From contig NC_065577.1 in NCBI RefSeq assembly GCF_937616625.2, forward strand, positions 16,877,501 through 16,941,500: a DNA stretch of 64,000 nt, given 5' to 3'. Below are positions 38,161 to 50,221 of the stretch, piece after piece (the stretch's first letter is position 1; each line of letters starts with the position of its first letter). Below the pieces are notes generated by a model. That model saw only the letters and a list, made by a program, of their open reading frames with translations, had not been told where the DNA came from and searched no databases. A program made the translations under genes and the position numbers. The DNA comes from Mercurialis annua (lineage: Eukaryota; Streptophyta; Magnoliopsida; Malpighiales; Euphorbiaceae).

Positions 38161-39656
38161 ATGTATAATACACGACGCAAAGGACTACCGCTAGAACCGT
38201 TTCAACAAGACCTCACTACCTTTGAGCGCAGTGTCAGAAAAGCAACACACTCAACTCAAAGGAATCTTAACATGGAGAACGAAAATGATGCTCCTCCTGG
38301 ATTCAACAATGCGGGTGATAATCGAGTGATCCCGCAGAATCAAAATCAGCAGAATCCGCAGAAGCTCAAGGACAGAACAATGAAGGGCCTCGAGTGAAAA
38401 CACTGATGGAGATATTTCAGCCGAATGTGGGAAACAACACCCATGGCTATTTTGCACATCCTGTGCCGACTACCCATTATGAGATCAAAACGAGTGTCAT
38501 TCAGCTGTTGAAGGATAACTGCCAGTTCTATGGGTTGCCTAGGGAAGATCCTAACGCACATCTTGCAAACTTCTTGGAAGTATGTAGCACATTCAAGATG
38601 GACAACATGACTGACGACGAGGTATGGCTTCGCCTGTTCCCATTTTCTCTGAATGATAAGGCGAAACAATGGCTTCACGCTCTACCTAGCGCAGGCATTA
38701 ACACTTGGTCTGATTTGGCGAAAGCGTTCTTGCACGAGTATTTCTCCATGGCAAAGACTGCAAAGCTGACCAGGGATATTATGCTCTATCAGCAACTTGA
38801 TGGGGAATCAGTTCATGAAGCTTGGGAGCGCTATAAGGAGATGCAGAGGCAAGTTCCGCATCATAACATCACTCGGGAGAATCTGATCCAAACCTTTTAT
38901 AATGGAGCAACTGAACTGGGGAGAAGCACGATTGACGCAGGCGGAGGAGGGTCTCTGATGAGAAAAATGGCGGATGAAGCATTCGATCTGTTAGATGAGA
39001 TGGCAGTAAATGGCTGTTTTTGGCCATCTGAAAGGGCGAAGGCACCTGCGCAGAGAGGAGTTATGACAGTTACTGCTGAGTCTGCAATGGAGGCTTTAAA
39101 ATCGAAGACTGTAGCACTGCAAAATCAAGTAGATTTTCTTACACGGCAGGCTGCAGGAGTTAATATTAACAGTGTAGCTGCCATTCAGAGTAACTGCGAG
39201 GTATGTGGGGAGCATGGTCATATGTCGAATGAATGTTCTGTATGGGGTCAGCCTAACAATGAGCAAGTCAATTTCGTGGGAGGACAAAGACAGGGCAATG
39301 ATCCATACGCTTCCACTTACAACCCAGGATGGAGGAATCACCCGAATTTCTCATGGAAGGACAATGGGGGTAATGCCAACAATCAGGCAGGTCCGATCTT
39401 TCAGGGCGGACAGAGGCCACAACAGAATCAGGGCAACTACCAGAATCAAGGGAACTTTCAGAATCAGGGGAATTTCCAACATCAAAACAACAGACCGCAG
39501 CATCCACCTGGCTTCCAACAAAGAGAGCAAGGCGAGTCTCTCCACAGCAAGTTTGATAAATTGATGGAGATGATGATGAAGAAGGATGCCGAGACGCAGC
39601 AAACATTTAAAAATCATGCTGCCACAATTCATAACCTTGAGGTGCAGAATCAGTAG
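38161..39656 (+). pseudogene. Left Athila gag, broken
   Basis: The start at 38161 encodes M-Y-N-T-R-R..., matching the M-P-N-T-R-R start of the right Athila. The frame closes at about 38397 and the same protein continues in another frame from about 38394, so there is a frameshift near 38390. The gag core ([14 protein letters not shown]) and a CCHC knuckle (C-x2-C-x4-H-x4-C at about 39198-39237) are readable. So is the [12 protein letters not shown] stretch typical of Athila-like gag. A TAG at 39654-39656 then stops the frame, which continues in the same frame into pol. Confidence 0.85.
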
Positions 39657-42600
39657 ATGGCTAAAGCACTGCAAAGCAGAAGTCAGGAGGGTTTACCATC
39701 CACTACTGAGGAAAACCCCAGAGAGCATCTCAAGGCTATTGAGTTGAGAAGTGGGAAAGCACTGGATGATCCATATGCAGGACGTGCTTCAGTTGAGGCG
39801 GAAAAGGAACAGTGTGAGGGTGGCGAGCCTGAAAAGGTAGTTGCTAAACCACCTCCACCACCTCCTTTTGTGCCAAAGGTGCCATTCCCACACAGAGTGA
39901 AGAAGCCGCAGGACACTTGGAAGTTTCACAAATTTCTTGAAACTTTCAAGAAGCTACAGATTAACATCAGTCTGGCAGACGCATTAAGAGAGATGCCGCA
40001 CTATGCAAAGTTTCTCATGGAGATCATCACCAACAAGCGGAGTTGGGATGCAGAGGGACCAGTACCGATGACAGAAAATTGTAGCTCAATCATATTGAGC
40101 AGTCTACCGACCAAGCTTAAGGATCCAGGAAGTTTCACTATCCCTTGTACTATCGGTAACATGCAGTCTGTTAATTGCCTTTGCGATTTAGGTGCTAGTA
40201 TTAATCTGATGCCCTTATCCCTTTTTCGTAGTATGTTTGGTGATCAACAGGTACAGGCTACGCCGATGATGTTGCAGCTAGCGGATCACTCTCTGAAAAA
40301 GCCACATGGGATTGTGGAGGATGTCCTAGTGAAGGTCAACAAATTCATATTCCCTGTGGATTTTGTTGTCCTTGACTACGCAGCGGACAAGGAGTGCCCG
40401 ATGATATTGGGGCGACCATTCATGAACACTGGCAGAGCTCTTATCGATGTTCATGATGGAAAGCTGACTCTGAGAATTGGGAATGAGAGCGTTGAGTTTG
40501 ACATGAGAAAGATCACACGCCATCCCAATTCTGGAGGTGAATGCATGCGGGTAGACATGGTGGATGAGTTAGTAGAAGAACAACTAGCAGAAAACAATGC
40601 CATCATGCAGTCTATGCGGAATGAAAGGGAGGAGTACTTTGAGGAACCAGTCCTCGAACCACTGTTGAAGAGCAAGCACATCACTCCTCCCTCCTCAGAG
40701 AAGCCACCAAAAGTGGAGCTCAAGACTTTGCCTGCACACTTACGATATGCCTTCTTGGGAGCTGATGGCACTTTGCCTATTATCATCAGCAACAAGCTCA
40801 CTAAGAAGCAAAAGCAGAGGGTCATTGATGTAGTCAAGGGACGTATCTTGGCTATTGGATGGCAGATTTTAGATATCAGAGGGATCAGCCCTTCAGTAGT
40901 GATGCATCAGATTCATTTGGAGGATGAGTCTAAGGTATCTGCGCAGAGACAGAGACGGCTGAACCCTAACATGAAGGAGGTGGTTCACAAGGAGATTGTG
41001 AAGCTACTTGATGCGGGCATCATCTATCCCATTTCAGATAGTTCATGGGTGAGCCCAATTCAGTGTGTGCCGAAGAAAGGCGGGATGACTGTTGTAGAAA
41101 ATGAAAAAGGGGAGCAGATTTCTACTCGCACGGTTACTGGGTGGCGAGTGTGTATTGACTACAGGAAGCTGAACGCCGAAACTAGGAAGGATCACTTCCC
41201 GCTTCCTTTTATTGATCAGATGCTAGAGCGGGTGGCAGGACACGCATTTTACTGTTTTCTGGATGGTTATTCTGGGTACAATCAGATCATTATCTTCCCA
41301 GCGGACCAAGAGAAGACTACCTTTACTTGTCCATATGGCACTTTCGCCTACCGCCGCATGCCGTTTGGTCTTTGCAATGCGCCTGCTACGTTTCAGAGGT
41401 GCATGACTTCGATCTTCAATGATATGATCGAAGACATCATGGAAGTGTTCATGGACGACTTTTCAGTCTTCGGGGACTCCTTCGAGTGTTGTCTTCGAAA
41501 TTTAGACCGAGTCCTGCAGAGATGCGAAGAGACGAATCTGGTGCTGAACTGGGAAAAATGCCACTTCATGGTGGAAGAAGGCATTGTTTTGGGGCACAAG
41601 ATATCCAGAGAGGGTATCGAGGTTGACAGGGCAAAGAAGACGTAATTGAGAAGCTTCCACCTCCAGTCACAGTGAAAGGAGTCCGTGCCTTTCTCGGGCA
41701 CGCAGGTTTTTATCGCAGGTTCATCAAGGATTTTTCTTCCATAGCGCGTCCTTTGACTACTTTACTTGTCAAGGACGCGCCTTTTTTGTTTACTGATGCC
41801 TGTTTAGCTTCTTTTCTCAGGTTAAAAGAAGCATTGGTCACTGCCCCAGTCATCTCTAGTCCGGATTGGGATCTGCCTTTTGAGATCATGTGCGATGCAA
41901 GCGATCAGGCGCTGGGAAGCATACTGGGGCAGAGGAAGGACAAGAAGCTTCATGTCATTTATTATGCGAGTCGTACTCTAACAGGCGCTCAGCTGAACTA
42001 CACTACCACTGAGAAAGAAATGTTAGCTGTGGTGTTCTCTCTGGATAAATTTAGGCAGTATCTGCTTGGCTCAAAGGTTATCATTTACACAGATCACGCT
42101 GCCTTGCGATACCTTTTTGCTAAGCAAGATGCAAAGCCTAGGTTGATTCGGTGGGTGTTGCTCCTGAAAGAGTTTGATCTGGAGATCAGAGATAAGAAAG
42201 GGACAGAGAATGTGGTAGCAGACCACTTGTCGCGTTTAGAGGTTCCTGAGCCAGTGATAGAAGGCGAGGTTATCAATGAAAGGTTTCCTGATGAGGCACT
42301 TATGATCATTAAGGACACGATGAATCCATGGTATGCTGACTTCGCCAACTATCTCTCAGCTGATATTATGCCTCTGGACATGAGCAGTCACCAGCGAAAG
42401 AAGTTTCTCTCTGATGTCAAACGCTATTTATGGGATGAGCCATATTTATTCCGAGTCTGCGCAGATGAGATGATTCGTAGATGTGTTGCGGAGGAGGAGA
42501 TGTTAGCTATTATGACTCAGTGCCATTCTTCGGATTATGGGGGTCATTATGCGTCAGGCAGGATGGCAGCACGGGTACTAGAGAGTGGTTTTTACTGGCC

Positions 42601-43609
42601 TACTTTGTACAGGGATGTGAGAGACATTGTGCAGCACTGTGACAGATGCCAGCGGACAGGAAATATTTCGAGGCGCGATGAGATGCCTCTCTCTTCCATT
42701 CAGGAAGTAGAGATTTTTGACGTCTGGGGTATCGACTTCATGGGACCATTCCCTATGTCTTGTGGCAACCTTTACATCCTAGTTTGTGTCGACTATGTGT
42801 CGAAATGGGTGGAAGCAGCTGCTTTACCTACTAATGATGGAAAGGTGGTCATAGCATTCTTAGAGAAGTTGATAAATCGATTTGGTGTACCACGGGCGAT
42901 CATCAGTGATGGGGGTTCACATTTCTGCAATAGGCACTTTACCGCGCTGATGAAGAAATACAACGTTTATCATAGAGTGGCAACCCCATATCACCCCCAG
43001 ACAAGTGGACAGGTCGAGGTGTCCAATAGAGAGTTGAAGCGCATCCTTGAAAAGACAGTGAATAGCTCTCGAAAAGATTGGTCTCATAAATTGGGTGACG
43101 CACTATGGGCATATCGCATGGCATTCAAAACGCCAACCGGTATGTCCCCTTACAGACTGGTCTATGGAAAGGCATGTCATTTGCCTCTGGAGCTTGAGCA
43201 TCGCGCATACTGGGCTATTAAGGAGCTTAATTTTGACTCCAGGCTTTCGAAGCAAAAGCGCCTTTTGCAGCTAAATGAGCTTGATGAGTTTCGCTTGTCA
43301 GCATATGAGAATGCGAAGTTGTACAAGGAAAAGACCAAGAAATGGCACGATGCTCATATTGTGCTAAAGAAGTTTACAGAAGGCAGTCATGTGCTACTGT
43401 ACAACTCTCGGTTGCGTCTATTTCCTGGTAAACTGAAGTCGAGATGGAGCGGACCTTTCAAAGTACGACACGTAGCTGAACATGGTGCAATTGAGCTAGA
43501 AAACGCAAGCGGAGAGACTTTCAAAGTCAATGGTCAGCGGTGCAAACCGTACTTAGGTCCGTTGACGGATGAAGGACGAGAGTGCTACACTCTCGATGCT
43601 CCGAACTGA
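39657..43609 (+). pseudogene. Left Athila pol: protease, RT, RNase H, integrase
   Basis: The first open part (39657-41645) holds the protease D-L-G-A-S site, conserved RT blocks and the F-M-D-D-F-S-V-F catalytic site. A frameshift near 41640 moves the reading to a second open part (41672-43609). That part holds RNase H (C-D-A-S-D, T-D-H-A-A-L, V-A-D-H-L-S-R), the integrase H-H-C-C finger and the catalytic core (G-I-D-F-M-G, S-D-G-G-S-H, Q-V-E-V-S-N). The motifs are intact, but the frame is broken, so no full polyprotein can be made. In the right Athila the same region is one open frame. Confidence 0.88.
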
Positions 43610-43654
43610 GTAAGGTATCACACGGTCAACGCTAGTGACCTTAAACAAGCGATA

Positions 43655-43917
43655 TCTCGAACCACAGCTAAGAAAGCTTGACAACCCTTACTCATTATCC
43701 GCTTTGCCTTGATCGCAGAAATCAGATTCTTCGGTGTCACCGCCTTTTCTCCTTGAAAAGAAAAGGGTAGATCGCCTGGAATCCGAAACTCAACCGACTT
43801 CCCTCGACAGTCGATCGAAGCATAATGGCGTGCCAGCCAATCCATCCCCAAAATCACGTCAAAATAAAGTACATCCAAAACAACTAAATCAGCACGTAAG
43901 TCTCTTCCATGGATAAC
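43655..43917 (-). repeat. 263-bp direct duplication flanking the left Athila element (right copy)
   Basis: The left copy is 25742-25829 joined to 36302-36476 (the LARD at 25830 splits it). The right copy starts directly after the Athila remnant and continues past the insertion point into the rest of the protease and gag. A normal target duplication would be 5 bp, so this is not a simple insertion. Confidence 0.85.
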
Positions 43918-45630
43918 CACAAAACACGATGGATACACAACGTCAACCACCACACAGTCAGACAAGGGAGTAGAAACAGATAAAGGTTCATACAGATTTG
44001 TTGGTGTTACACCCAACTTAGCAGCAAAACACGTAGACACAAAAGAATGGGTTGCACTCGCATCAAATAAAACAAGAGCATCTACAAAAGAAATCTGAAG
44101 AGTACCTTGCACCACTGCGTTAGATGCATGAGCATCCTGAGGAGTCAAGGCGAAAACTCTGGCCTGTCCCTGACTCTGCTGCTGTGAACTCTGTCCGGTA
44201 CCATAGCTGCTAGAACCTCTACCGCCGTTGCCACGGCCTCCAAAACCACGCCCTCCATAACCTCGGCCCCGCTGGCCACCAAAAGAAGCAGCAGGTTGAG
44301 AAAACCCTGCTGGTGTAGAGAACGCTGGTCTCTGACTCTGATAGGATGGCTGAGCGACACTAGCTGCCGACATCTGCTGTCCAGATGCCTGACACTCTCT
44401 GGCAAAGTGACCCGGCTGGCCACAAGTGAAACAACTCCTTAGTGCTAAACGACACTCGCCTGGATGTCGACGTCTGCAGTTCTGGCAGAAAGGGAAACTA
44501 GCACCTCCGTTGTTACCGCGCCCAAAACTGTGGCTGCTACCGCTGTTGCCTGAACTGTAGGTGTACGGCTGATAACTCTTCTTGACACCCCACTTCTTGT
44601 TCTTGTACTGAGAAGGTGCCGATTGGTAGCTACCACCACCACTCTGCTGTCCAGGGCCAGAAGACTTCTTGGTCTGAGAAGGACCAGAAATATCCCCAAA
44701 CTGCAATAACGAACTCTCCATACGCCGAGCACTGTCTACTACGTCTGTAAAATCTCTGCGTGTCTCAGTCAGCAAACTCACAAAATCGCGCCCTAAACCT
44801 TTTACGTATCTGTTGTTCACCCTTTCCTGATCTGTCTGCAAGTCCGGCGCGAACCGACCCAACCTCACAAACTCTGTCGTGTACTCGGATACTGACCTAT
44901 CATCCGTAATGAGTGAAAGCAACCTGTCTCTATGACCCTCTGTCACTGAAAACGGCAAGAAGAAAGCTCTGAATCTCGCCACAAACTGAGCCCAAGAGAT
45001 GGTAGCCATGTCAGCATGAATAGAGCTACGAAACCAGTCCCCAGCTGAACCCTTCATTGACATCTCTACAAGAACGACGGTCTGGCGCTCAGTAGCCTGT
45101 AGTCGCCGAGCATTCTGCTCAACCTCCTCGAGAAAATCCAGCGCGTCTCCAGAACCGTCAAACTCAGTTGGCTTCAGCCTCATGTAAGCCAATACCAGAT
45201 CCCTGTCAGTGGTTCCGACACCACCAACTACTGCACCACCAGCCTGTGGTTGCTGTTGCTGAGCAATCTGACTCAAAACCGCATACTGATCCTGCAAAGC
45301 GACCTATCCCGCTTGCAGCTGAACCTGGTTGAGTTGTAACGCAGCGACTCCAGCCAAAAACGTGTTGAAGTCGAAATCGTCCAACTCAGGTTGTGCCGCA
45401 CCTGGTGCTTGAGCACCCCCTGCAGCACCGCGTCCTACGCCTCTGCCTCTACCTCTGCCAGCTTGGCCTCGGCCACCACGACCTCGACCAGCTCGACCCC
45501 GACCAGCTGGGCCTCTGCCTGCTAGTCCTCTACCAGCATGAACCTCTGGTTCATTTTGATCCACCTTCATGGAGATCGCGTCATCAGCCTCAGCATTTTG
45601 CTGAGCCGCAGCACGAGTACGAGTATTCAT
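43655..45630 (-). pseudogene. Chromovirus gag and protease
   Basis: The start is placed at the ATG at 45628-45630 (M-N-T-R-T-R...). It is followed by a glycine- and arginine-rich region with repeated G-R-G-R words. A TAG at 45304-45306 breaks the frame, which then runs open to the Athila junction. The gag core (Y-M-R-L-K-P-T-E-F-D-G, W-A-Q-F-V-A-R-F) comes next, then a CCHC zinc knuckle (C-x2-C-x4-H-x4-C at about 44390-44440) and the protease. The protease active-site stretch reads F-D-A-S-A-T-H-S-F, which departs from the usual D-S/T-G signature at this position. Codons below 43655 belong to the Athila remnant. Confidence 0.84.
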
Positions 45631-45965
45631 TCCTAAGAATGAAACAAGAACAATTTTAAATAACACAGCAAATTTCATACCCAAGCATGAAATAGAACAA
45701 GCGCCAAATAAGATTTCCCGAGAAATCAACAGCAAAATAATTTATTCACCCACGTGAAAATAGCAATATATCAAGCAATACAGCGATTAACATACATAAT
45801 TGACTCACGACATTCCTATAGGAGTAGGCAGAAAGTTTTGAAAACAAAAGATGACGTTTCAAAGACAAGACTCGAATCCTAATTCCGCAGTAGTTCCTAG
45901 GGCAAATTAACCACTTAACATGCCAAACAAATAAACACTTAACATTTAAAAGGCCTTGGTTTAAA

Positions 45966-45983
45966 ACCAAAGCTTTGATACCA
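45966..45983 (-). other. Chromovirus primer-binding site, slightly changed
   Basis: On the minus strand it reads TGGTATCAAAGCTTTGGT, one base away from the initiator-Met site seen in both LARDs (TGGTATCAGAGC). It starts four bases after the 5' LTR. Confidence 0.8.
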
Positions 45984-45987
45984 AGTT

Positions 45988-48664
45988 TGTCACGACCCAT
46001 TTTTCATGAATCGCGACCGGCGCTAGGGTATGGGTATGGTTGTACCAAAACCCGTAGCTAGCCTTGCGGATAATCAATTTATAACATTTAAACAATGTAC
46101 CTGCATAAAACCACATGCTCGGGGCAACCGAGACTTCAGCCTAGTCTAGCAGTACATAAAGCAATATATATTTAAAGTACGCTTATTTCAGAAAAATCTC
46201 CAACAGTATGGAAATATAATATAAATACCATAAACACTGTAATCATGCCAAAAGCGATAAAGTAATAGTTGGACAAATCCAACAAACAATAGTCAACACT
46301 ATAAACGTAAGACTAAGACATGAATAATACGAAACTACTACTGCGGTCTAAGAGTTTAAAATAGTTCGACTCTTTTATTCTGAAAATAAAATAAAAACCT
46401 CCGGGAATGAAGAAATGGAGATCGACCAAACGCTCAAATCATAAACCTGGAAAATTTAGGAAAACAACAGGGTCAGATTTACTGAGTAGAGTTTATATAA
46501 CCATTTACATTTATTAAGTTTAAAACCTTTAAAACGTTTAATAAAACATTTTCATTATGAATTATCAATGAAACCCTAAACCATAATTCTAAATCCATTG
46601 TCGTGTCGGTGAGACGTATCTCAATAACCGATCCCCGACTATCACTTAATAAATAGTGAGCCCAGGAGACGTATCTTCCACCGGTGCCCTCACTAAGGTG
46701 AGACGTATCTCAAACCTACCTCAATACCATAATCATTACCGGTGCGCATGCAGTCCCGATGATGCCCATCGAGTAGCACGTTCCAAATCAAATCCATAAT
46801 GCCGAAAACAGTTCAAAAGCTGCTTATACATATATATATACAAAATAATACATTTGCTTAATAAAGAGGTAAATAGAGATATAAACTCACTGCTTGCTAA
46901 ATCCACGTGATCCTGGCAAGCAATCTAACTCTTGTTCGCCTCTGAAGTACGAATAGTCGACGGGTCTAAATAAAATATTAAAATCATAATTAAAATCAGA
47001 CCCTAACTCTAAAGAGTACTAGACACCACGTAGGACTAGCACAACGCAAAACCAAATCACATTTAATAAACACTTATATTAAATGCATTCTAAATATAAC
47101 CCAAGTTATAACGTACAAATCATATAAACATATTAAAAATGGTACATAAATAATTTAAATAAATCTGAGTTAAAATCCATATTAGTAAGTCAGCCGAGTT
47201 ATTAAAAACTACCAAGCTTCTTCCCACTTGTTGGGCGACCATAGTCTAACCCAAACCAAAACTTTATTAAATTTATAAACCCGATTTTTTAAATTAAAAT
47301 ACTTGATAAAATAATCATCTATATTAAAATAGAATTTAATATCTTACAATTCAAGTAACCCAAGTTATGACCAAAACTTAATTATTTTAAGTTTATAAAA
47401 GTTTAAGGACTAAAATGTACCTTAGCCAATTAGGGACTAAAATGTACTTTAGTCAACTGGATATTTAAAATCAAATTAATTTCCCATTCTTAATTTACTA
47501 AATAATAAATCAATCAGAAGTCCAAAAGTTATATCTTAACTAAAAATAAGTTTTCAGAAACTTTTAGGGGCTAAATTGTAAATTAGCCAAATTGACATAT
47601 TAATCAAAAATTAAATATAATTACCCAAATAATTATATTAATTTAGATTATTAAGATAATTATTGTATTCAAGTGGTAAATTTTAAATTGAAACAATAAA
47701 AAGTTATTATTAAATAATAAAACATATTTAGGGGTTTAATTGATTTCAATCAATTTATTTGGTGACTAAAACGGCCAAAAGACCATCTTCTACCTTCAAC
47801 TACAATATCATCCCCGCCATCCCCAATTTCAAAACAACAAATTGATTCATCACCCATGAAGTTGTTGGTTTCTTACACCAAATCAAAGAACAAACTTAAC
47901 AAACCCTAAGCAAGATCCTAAGACAATAACCAATCAATATCAAAAACACAAACATGAAACAGTAGCAAGATATGGGGGAATGACATAAACCATATATTGA
48001 CGATGATGAAATCAAACAGACGTTCATACAAGCCAATTAACTTATTTAAGATTTCTAACATTCTTGGAGGTCTAAAATCATGAAGATTAAAGAATCAAAA
48101 CCAATGAAAAGCAAAACGCATCGGCAGAAACTCAGGAAATAGGAAACAGAATTATACACGTATAATTACGATGAAACGGCGGCGACTATATCGCATAGAA
48201 TTACGTACCGTTTTGGCGAAAACAAAGGTGGGAATTGAAAAGGCGTGTGTCTACAATCTTATCGACGAAACGGAACTGGATTCGATCAAGAAACGAAGGA
48301 GAACCATCAAAATTTTGTAATGCCGTTCTAAAGCCAACACAGAAATTAAGAACAAGGAAGAATGAGACTCACCGATGGATTTCAGCAAGGTTTATGATGA
48401 TTATAGCTCCAGAATTTCAGGGATTTTGAAGAGTAAGATGGCTGCTAGGGTTTGATGAGATGATAAACGAAAGAAACGTGAAGTTGCACGTTAAATAGAG
48501 GGGAAAGGAAGGGCTGCGTTCAGCAGCTGCTTTCAATAGCTGCACAAAGCAGCATAAGTCTCGTACGAGACACTCAGTCTCGTACGAGACTTCTCCAATT
48601 AATCAAAGGGTCTCGTACGAGACCCTTGGTCTCGTAGGAGACCATATGTTTTGTTTAAGGGTCT
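45988..48664 (-). repeat. Chromovirus 5' LTR, cut by the right Athila element
   Basis: It matches 13013-15824 closely and is interrupted at 48664 after GGGTCT, at a point that in the other LTR reads on without a break. The missing U3 start should lie beyond the CACTA element, outside the window. It has more copies of the GTCTCGTACGAGAC palindrome (about 48555-48650) than the 3' LTR. Confidence 0.9.
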
Positions 48665-50208
48665 TGTTGGCAAATAATCGCAAGTGTACGATATCGCGCA
48701 AGTAATATAACTTGGAAGACCAAGTATCGATCCCACAAGGAACAATGAACTAAACAACTAATTTCTAATATTCTTTAATTGGCTAGTAGGAAAATAAATG
48801 GATTTGTGTGAACTAATTATAATCTAAAGTGAATTAACTCAAGTAATTAGACTAAAAATCTGAAATCAAACAAATAAATCGAAGTTTAAACAATAATGGT
48901 AAAAAGCTCAAGGATTGATAATTCCAAATAAACTAGTAGAAGAATGGATCAAAATTTATCTAGTGATTTTATTATGAATCGAGCTATTCTAATGCACCGA
49001 ATCCCGCTCTCTCAAGCCTCAAAGATTCAAATAAAATCACAACCTAATTAGCTAATCAATTATTAACTTGCTCTCACAATATTAAAACTGAATTAAATAA
49101 CTAAATTGTAATTATGAAGCAAACTCAACGACTACCTAAATTCCAACCCGCTCTCACGGTGTTTTCCTCTAAGTTTTTAATTACCTATGTCTACTTAATT
49201 AACAATCTCTCAATTAGTTAATTAAACACAAAATCATGAACTAAGTGATCAAATTAATTCAAGCATTAATCTTAGTAATTAAAACACAATTTTACTCACT
49301 TAATAAATCCTAATCCAATTCGAAAACTAGTCTAAGTGTTCATATCAATCCCCGAACAAAGGATTTAGTTACACATGCTTAAGCTTAAATTAAACAAAGA
49401 AGAAGATGAAGAATTAAACATAATTAAAACAATAAATACCGGAGTTGTCAATTTCGGAAGAATCGTCTAGATTAAACTTGAAATCTTCACAATCGTTCTT
49501 TGCAGAAACTAATAATAAACTGCTGAGAAATAGAAGCTAAAACGCTATTTTAAGAGAATGAAAATAAAACTAAAGTAGTCTAAATTATTCTACGTACTAA
49601 ATTGAGTCTAGTACAAGGTCTTTATATAGTAGGAGAAGTTCCGGAGTCTTCTAATTCGTATTACAAATCAATTTGTAATAGGAATTGTAATTGTAATTGG
49701 AGGAGGAATTTCAGTCTAACTCAAAATCTGCTGCACGCCAAATTCTCTTCTTTCCCGTTCGGGAAGCCATAGTTCCGTTCGTGACATGCCCAATTTTCTT
49801 CTTTCCCGAACGGAACAAACCATTCACGTTCGAAAAAACTGTAGACCGAAAGCTTTGAGATCTGATTCCTTCTTGAGTCCCGAACGGGACAAGGCTTTTC
49901 CGTTCGGGACTCATGCTCACTCTGCATGTTTTCCGTTCGTGAAACCTCTTTTTCGAACGGGAACAACCCCTTTTTTCCTCAATCTCGTTCGTGAACTTCA
50001 ATTCCTTCGTCCGCAAGCTACGCTTTTTACTCGTACACGCAATCCACCATAATTTAGCCCCAAATAGTCGGTTTTCACCTAATTTCCACTGAAACACTAA
50101 CAAACACTATTAAACGTAAAAACGCCAAATAATGTATAAAAACAATACTACACATGATGAAAACCGAGTAAAATCGACCCTAAATATAGGAGTAAAATAC
50201 TCCTATCA
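48665..50208 (-). repeat. 3' LTR of the right Athila element
   Basis: 1544 bp, reading TGATAGGAGTA to TTTGCCAACA on the minus strand. It contains many words of the type CCCGAACGGGA/TCCCGTTCGGG at 49755-49995. These lie upstream, on the minus strand, of a TATA box at 49621-49628. Confidence 0.92.
49621..49628 (-). promoter_or_regulatory. TATA box of the right Athila LTR
   Basis: TATATAAA on the minus strand, about 130 bp downstream of the CGAACGGG motif cluster. Confidence 0.62.
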
Positions 50209-50221
50209 AACCTCCTCACAC
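50209..50221 (-). other. Polypurine tract of the right Athila element
   Basis: The minus strand reads GTGTGAGGAGGTT directly before the 3' LTR. Confidence 0.75.

Larger units (their letters stand above)
36477..43654 (+). mobile_element. Left Athila-like Ty3/gypsy element without 3' LTR
   Basis: This plus-strand element has a 1546-bp 5' LTR, an Asp-type primer site, gag and pol, but stops 45 bases after the pol stop codon and joins chromovirus sequence. The polypurine tract, any second gene and the 3' LTR are missing. Two frameshifts and a nonsense codon show it is dead. Its proteins are clearly related to those of the right Athila element (54278-59662) but not the same family copy. Confidence 0.88.
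13013..48664 (-). mobile_element. Tekay/Del-like chromovirus (Ty3/gypsy), minus strand, split by many insertions
   Basis: The element runs right to left: 5' LTR 45988-48664 (cut by an Athila element), primer site 45966-45983, gag and protease 45630-43655, protease-RT linker 25829-25671, reverse transcriptase 20307-20106 and 18604-18205, RNase H, integrase and chromodomain-like tail 18204-15940, 3' LTR 15824-13013. Long LTRs (about 2.8 kb), the initiator-Met primer site and the C-terminal chromodomain-type ending are typical of the Tekay/Del branch. Interruptions lie at 18605-20100, 20308-25665, 25830-36296 and 36477-43654. Stops at 45304-45306, 20249-20251 and 18205-18207 show it is inactive. 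The left and right halves may come from one element or two close relatives, because 263 bp are duplicated at the Athila junction. Confidence 0.85.

Noticed and set aside
49711..50103. 130-codon minus-strand frame in the right Athila LTR
   Set aside because: Produced by translating the CCCGAACGGGA repeats in U3; no start or family support.
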